Assembly (NCBI GenBank): GCA_017303635.1
Contig: JAFLCG010000006.1
Coordinates: forward strand, 62,001 to 126,000
Origin: Anaerolineae bacterium
Lineage (GTDB): Bacteria > Chloroflexota > Anaerolineae > Aggregatilineales > Phototrophicaceae
Length of the DNA: 64,000 nt
Reading direction: 5' to 3'
In this document: positions 8,274 through 17,300 of the stretch, piece after piece
Position numbering within the stretch: the stretch's first letter is position 1
Layout: every line of letters begins with the position of its first letter
Notes under the pieces: generated by a model
Database searches by the model: none
Seen by the model: only the letters and a program-made list of their open reading frames with translations
What the model was told of the DNA's origin: nothing
Translations under genes and position numbers: made by a program

Positions 8274-10073
8274 ATGCAACCGATTCACACGTTATTCGCG
8301 GCTCCGCCCGCCAAACGCTATAGCAGCGTGAAGTCCAGTTCGCAGTACCTGACCATGCGTGATGGCACACAGATCGCGGTGGATATCATGCTGCCGGGTG
8401 ATCTGCCACCGGGGACGACGGTGCCAGTTATCATGCTGATGGCGCGGTACTGGCGCAGCATGGACATGATAATGCCCAACCCGCCCAATAAGGCGCTAAT
8501 CGGCCCGCGTGAATTTATCGCCGACGACCTGATTCCACGCGGGTTTGCTGTCGTGGTGGTCGACGGACGCGGCACCGGCGCTTCGACCGGGGTCAATCGC
8601 TACCCCTGGTCACCGGACGAACGTGCCGATCATGGGGAGGTCGCCCGCTGGGTGCTGTCTCAACCCTGGTGCAATGGACGCATCGGCGCGGTGGGAATCT
8701 CTTATGAAGGTTCGACCGCACACTATCTGCTGGGTTCCGGTGTGGAAGGGGTCAAAAGCGCCGCACCGATGGAGTATGAATTTGATGTGTATACCGATGT
8801 GGCCCTGCCGGGCGGCATCTTCAACACGGCCTTCATCCAGGAATGGAACGCCAGCAACCAGCGGCTTGATAATAATCGCCCCAGCAGCCTCTTCCCGTGG
8901 CTGGTGCGGCTGCTGGTCAAAGGAGTACGTCCGGTGGACTCCGACCGACAAACACGGACGGTGCTGACTCAAGCGCTGCGCGATCATCGGGCGAACACCG
9001 ATGTCCACGCCGCCATGTCTACCGTCACTTTTCGGGATGATGTGTTCGGGAATACCGGCGTGACGCTGGACGACTTCAGCATTTTCAAGCAGCAGGCAGA
9101 CTTTGAGGCCGCCGGTGGCGTTTTATTCATCTGGGGCAGTTGGCTGGATGGCACGACGGCAGATACCGTCCTCCGCACGTTCAACACCTTTTCCAATCCG
9201 CAGATCAGCGTAATCGGTGCCTGGAAGCATGAGATGACCGCGCATGGCAGCCCATTCCTGGCCCCAAAGTCCAAGCCAAACCCGCTGCAAGGGGAACAGT
9301 GGGCAGCCGTCGCCCAGTTCTTCGAGCAGACTCTGCGGCAAGATCAAGCGCCGGTGGGTAAGACGCTGTTCTACTACACATTGGGCGAGGAAAGCTGGAA
9401 ACAAACCAAGCAGTTCCCGTTGCCCAACACGGATACCCAGACCTGGTACTTCCAGGAACAAGGCGGCCTCTCAACCCAGGCACCCACAGCCGCAAAGGCA
9501 GATGATCCGTATACGGTCGACTTTGAGACCAGCACGGGCCTGACCAACCGCTGGCACACGCCGATGGCCAAGCCGCTGAATTATCCCGACCGCGCCAAAG
9601 CCGACCGCCGCCTGCTGACCTACACCTCGGCTCCACTGATGCAGGATATCGAAGTGACAGGTTACCCGGTCGTGACACTCTATGCCGCTTCAACTGAGGA
9701 GGATAATGCGTTCTTTGTTTATCTGGAGGATGTGGATGAACAGGGTGTGGTGGGGTACGTCACCGAGGGGGAATTGCGGGGCATTCATCGGCCGCTTTCC
9801 ACGGAAGCACCGCCCTACTGGATGGGAATGCCGTATCGAACGTTCAAGCGTGCAGATGCAGCACCCATGCCGCGCAACGAAATGGTTGAATTGACTTTTG
9901 GCCTCCAACCCACATCGGTCTTATTCCGGCGGGGTCATCGTATTCGCATCGCCATCGCCGGGGCCGATCATGGCACCTTCGCCCGCATCCCGGCGCAGGG
10001 TAATCCGGTCTGGCGTATAGCCCGCAGCGCTGGGATGGCTTCCTGTATCCGGTTGCCCGTCGTCAAGCGGTAG
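8274..10073 (+). CDS. CocE/NonD-family alpha/beta hydrolase
   Basis: A 599-residue hydrolase of the X-Pro dipeptidyl-peptidase/cocaine-esterase family. The N-terminal catalytic domain has GRGTGASTG (about 100), the nucleophile elbow GISYEGS (Ser near 143), the acid loop WGSWLDGTTAD (about 290) and a His in GAWKHEMTAHG. The C-terminal jelly-roll (about 395-595) starts near TWYFQEQGGL. Members hydrolyse esters, amides or acyl-peptides; the substrate cannot be told. No signal peptide is visible, so it is probably cytosolic. It follows the PadR gene after 11 nt with AAGGAG upstream, as the second gene of that operon. Confidence 0.85.
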   Translation: MQPIHTLFAAPPAKRYSSVKSSSQYLTMRDGTQIAVDIMLPGDLPPGTTVPVIMLMARYWRSMDMIMPNPPNKALIGPREFIADDLIPRGFAVVVVDGRGTGASTGVNRYPWSPDERADHGEVARWVLSQPWCNGRIGAVGISYEGSTAHYLLGSGVEGVKSAAPMEYEFDVYTDVALPGGIFNTAFIQEWNASNQRLDNNRPSSLFPWLVRLLVKGVRPVDSDRQTRTVLTQALRDHRANTDVHAAMSTVTFRDDVFGNTGVTLDDFSIFKQQADFEAAGGVLFIWGSWLDGTTADTVLRTFNTFSNPQISVIGAWKHEMTAHGSPFLAPKSKPNPLQGEQWAAVAQFFEQTLRQDQAPVGKTLFYYTLGEESWKQTKQFPLPNTDTQTWYFQEQGGLSTQAPTAAKADDPYTVDFETSTGLTNRWHTPMAKPLNYPDRAKADRRLLTYTSAPLMQDIEVTGYPVVTLYAASTEEDNAFFVYLEDVDEQGVVGYVTEGELRGIHRPLSTEAPPYWMGMPYRTFKRADAAPMPRNEMVELTFGLQPTSVLFRRGHRIRIAIAGADHGTFARIPAQGNPVWRIARSAGMASCIRLPVVKR

Positions 10074-10076
10074 GCT

Positions 10077-10128
10077 TATGTCCCCACTTGTACATACCCG
10101 ACACCTGCCGCTGCGCCTATATGGAAAG
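10077..10128 (+). repeat. 52-bp direct repeat, copy A
   Basis: It begins just after the hydrolase stop codon. It matches copy B at 11745-11796 at 47 of 52 positions by my hand count, with an identical core of about 29 bp starting ACATACCCGACACCTGCCGC. The pair brackets the triplicated-domain gene. Confidence 0.9.
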
Positions 10129-10130
10129 AA

Positions 10131-11666
10131 TTAGCCATCTACATCTTCAAGGCGAATGGGTGTAGCAGCCCAGGCCTGTGAATATCTCTCTGTAACTAAC
10201 GACGATATAAAGTAAAGCGGTTCTTTGCCGGACAGGGGTGCCAATATGAGGCGATAGCTCTGCGACCACATAGAACGCACCCAAGCATAAGTAGAGTCAA
10301 TCATGACCTCCATCCACGCGGGTTGATTGACATCAATCTCAATTGAATCGAATTTCAGCAAACAACGATCCACTATATTGTGAGCCTGAAGGATGTTGAT
10401 GATCCATTCAATTTCATGATCTGCCGTGAGATTGGTCCGTTGTTTTCCTTTTCCAGGAGGAAACCGTGAAATCACAGCGTGAGGAAAGGTGAAAATAGGT
10501 TGATGAACAAATCGGATGAACTGTAGCCCCGGTGCGTTCTCAACCAGACTCCGATAGTCACCCAATATACGATCCTGGCTCTTTCTCTCCAAATACTGCC
10601 TCAAGGCTTGATGCTCAGGATTATTCGCCTTAGACTCGGCATCTACTAGAAAGCCACTGACTTGATAGTTGGAATATCCTACCTCTTCACGCAGGTCTAC
10701 AAAGTCAGTTCGCACATAGAAATGCCCATCCTGAGCGAACAATTCAAATTCGTGATATGCCCTCGGCAATACAGCTATCCAGTCCTGGCTGGCGTCAATA
10801 TCGGCTTCCATCCACGCAAATCTTGACTTCCAGAGGTCATGAGGCCGCAACCAACAGCGCCCGCTGATCTGGCAATCCTGCAAAACCTTCTTCAACCATG
10901 TCTCAAAAGACTTTTCACTATCGCTATTACTCTCTTCCTGCACCCAGGGCCTGAAGCGGGAAAGCACCGTGCAATCGGTTTTCAATGGTATAGAGCCAGG
11001 CGGGTCGGCAAAGCCGATGAGAGTCCAACCCGGAGTTGAATTGAGCCGGTCTCCAAGAATGTTCAGGGTGGTTTCGCACCGCTTCTGCTGGAGGATTTCC
11101 CTGATCGCCATTTGTTCAGGGGGCATCCCGGCGTCGCTCTCTTTCACCAGATAGCCGGTTGCTTCATGGTCTGCATATGGATGTTCAATGCTGTAGAAGT
11201 TCAGATCAAATTGGCTGGATAACGCCAGCAAGTGTAATGAGCGGCTTCGCGACCAAATCGTTTCTACCCAAAGATATTGGTTGTCGATTTCAACTTCGAT
11301 CCAACTGAATGGTCGGACTGCAATCTCATGATTGCTAAAACTCAACATACAGCGTCCACTGATTTGGAACTCAGCAAGCACACTCCGCACCCATCCTGCC
11401 GTAGCGGATTGGAACGCTCCCAGTCTTTCCGTTTCAGTCTGCTGTTGGGGTCGCTGCTTTGGGTAATCCCAATCTTTGGGTGGAAACAGTGAGATCAGGG
11501 TTTCCTGACCAGGGTTAACCCATTCCCAGTCATCCGGCGCTTGATCGTGGAAGGCAATCACCGTTATTCCGGGCAAGCCGGAGAGAAACTCACGGTAGGC
11601 ATTTAGTGCCCGTTCACGTTTTTTCGCTTCCAGACGTTCAGCTAAAGACGGCTTTGTTTCATCCAT
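10131..11666 (-). CDS. Unrecognised protein with three tandem copies of one domain
   Basis: About 511 residues from the ATG at 11666 (GGGAG about 11 nt upstream); an ATG at 11717 would add 17 residues. Three degenerate repeats of about 150-165 residues each contain a strand like GITVIAFHD / GWTLIGFAD / GLQFIRFVH, then a stretch like ISGRCMLSF / ISGRCWLRP / VDRCLLKF, then FSWIEVEIDNQYLW / FAWMEADIDASQDW / PAWMEVMIDSTYAW. No signal peptide or TM segment appears and no known family is recognised. GC looks lower than in its neighbours. It is transcribed against the flanking plus-strand genes and lies between 52-bp direct repeats, which suggests insertion. Confidence 0.75.
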   Translation of the reverse strand: MDETKPSLAERLEAKKRERALNAYREFLSGLPGITVIAFHDQAPDDWEWVNPGQETLISLFPPKDWDYPKQRPQQQTETERLGAFQSATAGWVRSVLAEFQISGRCMLSFSNHEIAVRPFSWIEVEIDNQYLWVETIWSRSRSLHLLALSSQFDLNFYSIEHPYADHEATGYLVKESDAGMPPEQMAIREILQQKRCETTLNILGDRLNSTPGWTLIGFADPPGSIPLKTDCTVLSRFRPWVQEESNSDSEKSFETWLKKVLQDCQISGRCWLRPHDLWKSRFAWMEADIDASQDWIAVLPRAYHEFELFAQDGHFYVRTDFVDLREEVGYSNYQVSGFLVDAESKANNPEHQALRQYLERKSQDRILGDYRSLVENAPGLQFIRFVHQPIFTFPHAVISRFPPGKGKQRTNLTADHEIEWIINILQAHNIVDRCLLKFDSIEIDVNQPAWMEVMIDSTYAWVRSMWSQSYRLILAPLSGKEPLYFISSLVTERYSQAWAATPIRLEDVDG

Positions 11667-11744
11667 AACAGCTTCATCTCCCGCCGACCCAGACAAGAAT
11701 CTGATTTTCAGGTTCATGATACCGTTTGAATAAATACAAGTGTA

Positions 11745-11796
11745 TATGTCCTCACTTGGACATACCCGACACCTGCCGCTGCGCCTATGATGAAAG
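11745..11796 (+). repeat. 52-bp direct repeat, copy B
   Basis: Partner of 10077-10128, in the same orientation. It sits between the start of the triplicated-domain gene and the phosphotriesterase-family gene. The open frame of the triplicated gene runs back through it, but the likely start codons lie downstream of the repeat. Confidence 0.9.
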
Positions 11797-11847
11797 GCAC
11801 TGAACAAACCTTCAGCGTGAGTTCAATCTCCAGGAAGAACAAGGCGT

Positions 11848-12795
11848 ATGTCATTCATTCGGACGGTCAAGGGCGACGTACCCATCGAGTCATTGGGGCT
11901 GATGCTGCCGCATGAGCATCTGTTTGTGGACCTGCGGGGGCCGCTGGCAGAAGGTTATGGACAGGGCGAACCACAGGCGGTGAGTGATTTGCTCCAGCCC
12001 TACCTGGATCATGCGCAGGCGCTGGGGGTGACGGCGTTGGTGGACTGCGCCCCAATCGGCGTTGGGCGCAATATCGCTGTGCTGCGCCATCTGGCGAACA
12101 AAACGCCCATCCATATTGTGGCCCCAACAGGCATCTATAAAGAGGCCTTCATCCCACCGGATAAGCTCGGTCACACCGCCAAACAACTGGCGGCAGAGTG
12201 GATTAACGAGATCACCACCGGGATTGATGGCAGCGAAAGCCGTGCCGGTTTTATCAAGGTCGCCGTCAGCGATGACGGGCCAACGCCGCTCGAAGTCCGC
12301 AACTTGCAAGCAGCCGTCCTCGCCAGCCGGGCGACCCGGGCGACCGTCGGCTGTCATACCATTGGCGGGGCAGCAGCTCTTCGAAATCTGGATGTCCTTG
12401 AGGCTGCCGGGCATGACATGCGCCGCTTCATCTGGATTCACGCACATACGGAACCGGACATTAGAATCCATATCGAGGCGGCCCGGCGCGGTATCTACCT
12501 GGAATTCGACGCCATCGGTGCCGTGAACTGGCACCCACAGGACAAGCTGCTCCAGTCGGTGCTGGCACTGCTGGAAGCCGGTTGGGTAGATCACATTCTG
12601 CTCTCCCACGATGCCGGTTGGTATGAGCCGGGGCAGCCCGGCGGCGTTCCTGCGGGAGGTTTTCGGGGTTACACGGCGTTGATCGAAAACTTCATTCCCC
12701 AGTTGCGAGCCAACGGCATTTCCGAAACGGTCATCCACCAGCTAACCGTCACCAATCCGGCGCGGGCAATGGCCTTCCTGCCAGTCCCGCCCTAA
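11848..12795 (+). CDS. Phosphotriesterase-family metal hydrolase
   Basis: A 315-residue amidohydrolase-superfamily enzyme. Metal ligands are visible in order: HEH (residues 22-24), the bridging Lys in GFIKVAVSDDG (near 137), His in VGCHTIGG (near 169), His in IWIHAHTEPD (near 198), and Asp in LLSHDAGW (near 253). The family hydrolyses phosphotriesters, lactones or related esters; the natural substrate here is unknown, and a lactonase role is plausible. It is 26 nt upstream of a PhzF-family gene in the same direction. No signal peptide. AGGAAG precedes the ATG by about 10 nt. Confidence 0.85.
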   Translation: MSFIRTVKGDVPIESLGLMLPHEHLFVDLRGPLAEGYGQGEPQAVSDLLQPYLDHAQALGVTALVDCAPIGVGRNIAVLRHLANKTPIHIVAPTGIYKEAFIPPDKLGHTAKQLAAEWINEITTGIDGSESRAGFIKVAVSDDGPTPLEVRNLQAAVLASRATRATVGCHTIGGAAALRNLDVLEAAGHDMRRFIWIHAHTEPDIRIHIEAARRGIYLEFDAIGAVNWHPQDKLLQSVLALLEAGWVDHILLSHDAGWYEPGQPGGVPAGGFRGYTALIENFIPQLRANGISETVIHQLTVTNPARAMAFLPVPP

Positions 12796-12821
12796 AACGT
12801 CTCCTATCGAAAGGAATCCTC

Positions 12822-13724
12822 ATGCGGAAGCTGCGCTACCATCTGGTTGATGTCTTCACTAACGAACGCTTTGGCGGTAATCCGCTGGCAGTCTTCACCA
12901 ACGGGCGCGGGGTCGAACCGGCGCTGATGCAGACTATCGCCCGCGAACTGAACCTCTCGGAGACCGTGTTTGTGCTGCCGCCAGAAGACCCGGCTAATCA
13001 CTGGCGACTGCGGATCTTCACCCCGGCGACCGAATTACCAATGGCCGGGCATCCGACGGTGGGAACGGCTTACGTGCTGGCGAGAGAACATCTGGTAGAT
13101 GTGACGGGCGACGAGACAACGATCCGGCTGGAAGAACCGGTCGGGGTAATCCCGGTCACGTTCTCCTTTGACGATCACGGCGCGCTCTCGATCTCGATGA
13201 CACAGCCTAACCCGACCTTTGGTCCAATGATGGATGATCGCGCCGGAATCGCCGCACTGCTCTCACTCTCGCCGGATGACCTGCTGCCCTTGCCCATTCA
13301 GGTCGTTTCCACCGGGGTACCGTTCGTTTTCGTACCGGTGCGCGATTTGGATGCCATGCGCCGGATTAAAGTTCGGCTGGATCTGTGGGAACAGTCGTTG
13401 AAGGATACACCGCACCCGCATTTGCTCACCTTCACACCAGAGGTCGAGGTTGCAGGCTCCCACGTCCACGTCCGCATGTTTGCCCCGGCCATGGGCATCC
13501 CCGAGGACCCGGCCACCGGCGGCGCTGCCGGGCCGCTGGGCTGTTATCTGGTGCAGCATGGGCTGGTCAAGGATTCACCGGCTGCCATCATCGCTGAACA
13601 AGGGTTTGAGATGGGGCGGCGCAGCTTCCTGCATATCGGCATCGAACAGCAGCATGGCGAAATCTCCCGCGTGACGGTTGGCGGGCAAAGCGTCCCGGTG
13701 GGTGAAGGCGTGATCGAGGTCTAG
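12822..13724 (+). CDS. PhzF-family isomerase-like protein
   Basis: A 300-residue two-lobed protein of the PhzF/diaminopimelate-epimerase fold. N-terminal [17 protein letters not shown], the catalytic-Glu segment [13 protein letters not shown] (about 45-55), [17 protein letters not shown] (about 70-85), and C-terminal [17 protein letters not shown] (about 228-245) are all typical. PhzF isomerises trans-2,3-dihydro-3-hydroxyanthranilate in phenazine synthesis, but most homologues outside phenazine clusters have unknown substrates and no other phenazine gene is near. AAAGGAAT precedes the ATG. Probable operon with the phosphotriesterase-family gene. Confidence 0.88.
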   Translation: MRKLRYHLVDVFTNERFGGNPLAVFTNGRGVEPALMQTIARELNLSETVFVLPPEDPANHWRLRIFTPATELPMAGHPTVGTAYVLAREHLVDVTGDETTIRLEEPVGVIPVTFSFDDHGALSISMTQPNPTFGPMMDDRAGIAALLSLSPDDLLPLPIQVVSTGVPFVFVPVRDLDAMRRIKVRLDLWEQSLKDTPHPHLLTFTPEVEVAGSHVHVRMFAPAMGIPEDPATGGAAGPLGCYLVQHGLVKDSPAAIIAEQGFEMGRRSFLHIGIEQQHGEISRVTVGGQSVPVGEGVIEV

Positions 13725-13730
13725 TCCCGT

Positions 13731-15173
13731 TCAGGGCACAATCGCAAAGCTCTCGACCGTGCTCCAGTTGCGCCAAGCACTGGGTGCATCTGCCGCGCGT
13801 ACGCGCCAGTAGTAACGCCCAACCTGAAGGTTATTAACCTGGATGCTGGCAGCAGGCGGCACCCCAGCCACTTCCAACCGAATTGGGCTGGTGAAGCTGG
13901 CGCTTTCATCCACTTCGATCTGATAAGCAATAGCCCACTCGACCGGCGACCAGGTCAGTACAGGCGAAGAGGTATTGAAGCGATTGCGGATAGGATAGGC
14001 ACTGGTTGAAGAGTCCAGCCGCAGCACCCGCCCACCCCGGAAGTCCACTACATACAATTCTCCGGCAGCGTCTTCACCAAAGGAGGTAATGGCAAAGCCC
14101 GTCGCTATGAACGGCTGGCGCAACCAGGCTCCACCGCCAGTCCGCTGGAGCGACCAGATCTGCCCGCTGCCGTAATCGCCAAAAAAGTAGATGCCATGCA
14201 ACAGCGGTAAGGCTATACCGCGATAGACATAGCCCCCAGTGACTGAATAGCCTTCCGTATGGGGGTAATCCATGACAGGCGGGGTAGATGTGCCGAAGGT
14301 CAGAACAGTCGACGGGCTGTAGAGGTGGGTACCTTCATAGCGCCGCCACTGATAGTTTTCCCCGCCGGGGCTACCTGCCAGTTGAAAGCTGATTTCTTCC
14401 CGTTCGCCCTGCCCCACATCCCCAATGTACAGGTCGCCGGTCAAGCGATCAAAGCTATAACGCCAGGGGTTCCGCAGCCCAAAAGCCCAAATTTCATCAG
14501 CCACATCCACCGGCATCTGTACACCGACAAAGGGATTATCCGGTGGGATCATATAGGGCAGGCTATCGACATTAATGCGGAGCATCTTGCCGCGTAAGTC
14601 AGTCGGGGACTGTGCCGCGTTATCCGGGTCGCCACCACCCCCGCTATCCCCCATTCCAATGTAGAGGTAGCCGTCCGGCCCAAAAGCCAGATGCCCGCCA
14701 TTATGATTGGCACGTGTCCGATCCACCGTGAGGACGGTCGTCAGGCTGGCAGGATCGGCTATATCGGGATCGCCTGCCGAACGAGTCAAACGAGCGATGA
14801 CCGAGTCACCATCGAGCCGCGTATAGTTGATGAACAGCCAGCCATTGCTGGCGTAATCAGGGTGAAAGGCCAGCCCCAGCAGACCTCGCTCGCTAGTCGT
14901 ACCAACCAGTGCACGAACATCCAGAAAAGGCGTGGGCAGCAGCGCGCCGTTCTTGAATACCCGGACCAGTCCACCTTTTTCGATCACAAACAGGCGGCTA
15001 TCCCCGGCATGGGTCAGTCCCAGCGGAGCCGTCAAGCCGGTGATGACGGGAGTTAGCGTGTACTGGGTGGGCGTGATGGCGGTTTGTGCATTAGCGGCAG
15101 CCACCATCAAGAACGTCAGCAGGAACAACGTACCAGGTATCAACCCAAAGCGATGCCATGTAGACAGGTTCAT
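13731..15173 (-). CDS. Secreted GSDH-type beta-propeller with Fn3-like tail
   Basis: A 480-residue secreted protein. A Sec signal peptide ends near VAAANAQ (residue 30). Residues 45-385 form a glucose/sorbosone-dehydrogenase propeller with PLGLTHAGDSRLFVIEKGG, ERGLLGLAFHPDYASNGWLFINY, NHNGGHLAFGPDGYLYIGMGD and GLRNPWRYSFD. The family oxidises sugars with PQQ, but many relatives lack proven activity and no PQQ genes are present here. The C-terminal 85 residues (PVLTWSPVEWAIAYQIEVDE to YYWRVRA) form an Fn3-like domain shared with the propeller protein at 27465. It converges with the PhzF gene (6-nt gap). Confidence 0.85.
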   Translation of the reverse strand: MNLSTWHRFGLIPGTLFLLTFLMVAAANAQTAITPTQYTLTPVITGLTAPLGLTHAGDSRLFVIEKGGLVRVFKNGALLPTPFLDVRALVGTTSERGLLGLAFHPDYASNGWLFINYTRLDGDSVIARLTRSAGDPDIADPASLTTVLTVDRTRANHNGGHLAFGPDGYLYIGMGDSGGGGDPDNAAQSPTDLRGKMLRINVDSLPYMIPPDNPFVGVQMPVDVADEIWAFGLRNPWRYSFDRLTGDLYIGDVGQGEREEISFQLAGSPGGENYQWRRYEGTHLYSPSTVLTFGTSTPPVMDYPHTEGYSVTGGYVYRGIALPLLHGIYFFGDYGSGQIWSLQRTGGGAWLRQPFIATGFAITSFGEDAAGELYVVDFRGGRVLRLDSSTSAYPIRNRFNTSSPVLTWSPVEWAIAYQIEVDESASFTSPIRLEVAGVPPAASIQVNNLQVGRYYWRVRAADAPSAWRNWSTVESFAIVP

Positions 15174-15224
15174 GTGATCCTCAACTTTTGGTCCTCGGGT
15201 AGATAGTCCGCCGTTATGCGATTC

Positions 15225-15830
15225 CTATCCACCCCGCTGGAGGGATTGCAACAACCACGTCAACGACTGCACCCCTTCTGCAAGCGCCGACTGTGGATTC
15301 GGCGACTGAGCAATCCACAAAGCGGCTTCATTCATCGCCCCAGAGAGCAGGTGCGTCAGGGCATCCAGTGATAACGCCGGCAACCGACCTTCGGCCATGA
15401 GGGTCGCCAGCGCCTCTCGCAGTGATTTCATACTATATTCGGCATCGTACTCCCGCCAGACTGACCACCCCAACACCGCCGGGGCATCAATCAACATGAT
15501 GCGCTGTACCTGCGGGTCGAGGCTGGCTTCCAGAAAGGCAACACATCCGGCGATCAACTGCTCCTGAACGTCCTGTTTGCCCTCGGTGGCATTCTCGATC
15601 CGCACCCCAACCTGCCGTTGGACCTCCTGCAGCACAGATTTGAACAGCCCTTCCTTGCTGCCAAAGTGATGGTAAAGCGCCCCACGCGTCACCCCGGCCT
15701 CATGCACGATCTCCTCGGTGGCGGCATTGGCGTAGCCGTCACGGGTGAAGATCGCACAGGCCACCTCGATCAAGCGGGCGGTCGTGGCTTCCCGCTGCTG
15801 CGCTTTGGTCAACGGGTTGTCTCGGCCCAT
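15225..15830 (-). CDS. TetR-family repressor
   Basis: About 201 residues from the ATG at 15830, chosen over the upstream start (15875) because AGAGGGG lies 8 nt before it and the earlier start falls in the operator. Residues 8-55 are the TetR helix-turn-helix: RLIEVACAIFTRDGYANAATEEI then GVTRGALYHHFGSKEGLFKSV. The rest is a helical ligand/dimer domain resembling the TetR_C group with LASLDPQVQRIMLIDAPAVLGW. It is divergent from a VOC-family gene, and two perfect palindromes lie between them, so it very likely represses itself and that gene. Confidence 0.92.
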   Translation of the reverse strand: MGRDNPLTKAQQREATTARLIEVACAIFTRDGYANAATEEIVHEAGVTRGALYHHFGSKEGLFKSVLQEVQRQVGVRIENATEGKQDVQEQLIAGCVAFLEASLDPQVQRIMLIDAPAVLGWSVWREYDAEYSMKSLREALATLMAEGRLPALSLDALTHLLSGAMNEAALWIAQSPNPQSALAEGVQSLTWLLQSLQRGG

Positions 15831-15868
15831 GAGCCTATCCCCTCTCATCAGATACTTACTTAAACCAC

Positions 15869-15898
15869 TTGACATACAGACTGTATGTATCTTATTCT
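15869..15898 (+). promoter_or_regulatory. Promoter of the VOC gene, overlapped by an operator
   Basis: TTGACA (15869-15874) and TATTCT (15893-15898) are separated by 18 nt. The first TetR palindrome occupies the spacer, so bound repressor would block RNA polymerase. Confidence 0.55.
15872..15888. promoter_or_regulatory. TetR operator 1
   Basis: Perfect 8+1+8 palindrome: ACATACAG, A, CTGTATGT. It sits in the divergent TetR/VOC intergenic region and shares the ACATAC...GTATGT ends with operator 2. Confidence 0.8.
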
Positions 15899-15903
15899 AC
15901 ATC

Positions 15904-15924
15904 ACATACATACAGTATGTATGT
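15904..15924. promoter_or_regulatory. TetR operator 2
   Basis: Perfect 10+1+10 palindrome: ACATACATAC, A, GTATGTATGT. Its centre is 34 bp from that of operator 1, about three helical turns, so the two sites face the same side of the DNA. Confidence 0.8.
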
Positions 15925-15950
15925 TAATTGTAGACTAGGGAGTGTATATC

Positions 15951-16361
15951 ATGCAAATCAACAGTTTCTACCCTGTGCTCATGACCAATCAGATCACTGC
16001 TACTCGCGACTTTTATACCCAACACTTCGGTTTTCAGATCACCTTTGAGGCGGACTGGTATGTCAGTCTGAAATCCGCTGATGGGCGCTATGAATTAGCA
16101 TTTGTGGCCTTCGACCATGAAACGGTGGTACAAGCGTATCAGAGGCCAGTCCAGGGGTTACTGCTCAATATGGAAGTGGATAATGCCGATTCAGAATATG
16201 AGCGGCTCATCACCAAAGGCGGACTGCCGCTGCGCCGGGAACTGCTCACGGAAGATTTTGGGCAGCGCCACTTTGCGACTTCCGACCCGAACGGCGTCCT
16301 AATCGACGTAATTCAGATCGTCCCACCTTCTGGCGAGTACGCCGCGATGTATTCCTCGTAG
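15951..16361 (+). CDS. VOC-superfamily (glyoxalase/bleomycin-resistance-like) protein
   Basis: A 136-residue single vicinal-oxygen-chelate protein. ATG at 15951 is preferred to the GTG at 15942 because GGGAG lies 8 nt upstream. Paired beta-alpha-beta-beta-beta modules are visible: [36 protein letters not shown] and then [21 protein letters not shown], ending [16 protein letters not shown]. Members bind a metal ion and act as glyoxalases, dioxygenases or drug-binding proteins; the reaction here is unknown. Control by the divergent TetR protein suggests an inducible detoxification or resistance role. Confidence 0.85.
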   Translation: MQINSFYPVLMTNQITATRDFYTQHFGFQITFEADWYVSLKSADGRYELAFVAFDHETVVQAYQRPVQGLLLNMEVDNADSEYERLITKGGLPLRRELLTEDFGQRHFATSDPNGVLIDVIQIVPPSGEYAAMYSS

Positions 16362-16368
16362 ACCTGTG

Positions 16369-16404
16369 GAGTCGCCCCTGCTGATTATAAGACAGGAGCG
16401 ACTC
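16369..16404. terminator. Hairpin between convergent genes
   Basis: GAGTCGCCCCTG pairs with CAGGAGCGACTC (one mismatch) across a 12-nt loop, between the VOC stop and the lipoprotein stop. There is no T-run, so its role as a terminator is uncertain. Confidence 0.4.
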
Positions 16405-16416
16405 AGTAAACCGCAA

Positions 16417-17235
16417 TTAGCCGCCCAACACCTGATCGAGATAGCCCAGGAATGGCTCCACCAGAGGAATAAGTGGATCGTCGCCAGTGGTGGTATTACG
16501 CTGCGGCATGGCAATCCGCATCACATAACGGTCACGCAGGAAATTGGCAGCGGTGCCATAGGTCCCGCCTGGCCCAAAGATATTCGGCGTGGGATAGTCC
16601 GGGTTCTCCGCGCTGGCGACAAACTGCGTCTTGAGTGAGTTGCTGACGGCATCGAAGAAGCCCTGGGCGCTGGGGGCATCCGGCCAAATCCCGTAGGTGA
16701 TTTCCAGCTTGCTCCCCGTACGGTCAATGAAGCTGACCACAACCGTATTCCCACCGCGCGGGGTGGCGTAACGGATAGGTGCATTGGGATCACGCTGCCA
16801 GTTGAACGGCCCACCGGTAAAACTGGTTGGCACCAGCGCCACGATGCGATCCAGGAAAGCAACCGGATCATTGAAAGCGGCCTCGGCAGCCGCAGCCTCG
16901 GCAGCCACATCCGGCGTCGCTTCGACCACTGCATCCCCCTGCGCGGGGACGTTGACCTGGTCGCCATCACGTAGAATTTGCGCCAGATTCACACGCTGGA
17001 GATCCGCCGTCTCGGTCGCGCCACCGGCGGCGGCAATGGCATCCTCGACCCGGCTGCCCTGCGGCAGATCGAGCGTTGTGCCGGTCTGCGCCACTGCACC
17101 AGTGATATAGACCTTAATCATGGGGATCGGGGTTGGCACTGGCGTCGGCGTGATGTCCAGATCCGCCGGGGCACAGGCTGCCAGTGCAACCACCACCGCC
17201 AGTAAAAGTAATGTGAAAAAGCGAACGTGTTTCAT
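16417..17235 (-). CDS. Lipoprotein with SLBB-type domain
   Basis: About 272 residues from the ATG at 17235. A lipoprotein signal peptide (FFTLLLLAVVVALAAC) ends in the lipobox LAAC near residue 21. A short Pro/Thr spacer leads into an SLBB-like ligand-binding fold (IKVYITGAVAQTG to VNVPAQGD, about 40-105), as in ComEA N-termini and polysaccharide-export proteins. The last 150 residues, after an Ala-rich link, match nothing I know. It is anchored on the outer face of the membrane and may bind sugar or polymer. It lies upstream of the FrcBCA-like cassette on the same strand, but in reverse order, so it is probably a separate unit. Confidence 0.7.
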   Translation of the reverse strand: MKHVRFFTLLLLAVVVALAACAPADLDITPTPVPTPIPMIKVYITGAVAQTGTTLDLPQGSRVEDAIAAAGGATETADLQRVNLAQILRDGDQVNVPAQGDAVVEATPDVAAEAAAAEAAFNDPVAFLDRIVALVPTSFTGGPFNWQRDPNAPIRYATPRGGNTVVVSFIDRTGSKLEITYGIWPDAPSAQGFFDAVSNSLKTQFVASAENPDYPTPNIFGPGGTYGTAANFLRDRYVMRIAMPQRNTTTGDDPLIPLVEPFLGYLDQVLGG

Positions 17236-17300
17236 GAAGATCATTATCCTGTCAATTCATTTCCAGACGGGCGCGCCGTTGCACGTCCCACATTTCTGCC

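Noticed and set aside
12822..13724. Phenazine biosynthesis cluster
   Set aside because: Only a PhzF-like gene is present; no phzA/B/C/D/E/G homologues are adjacent.
13731..15173. A functional PQQ glucose dehydrogenase pathway
   Set aside because: The propeller fits, but no PQQ biosynthesis gene is in the window and many family members are not proven enzymes.
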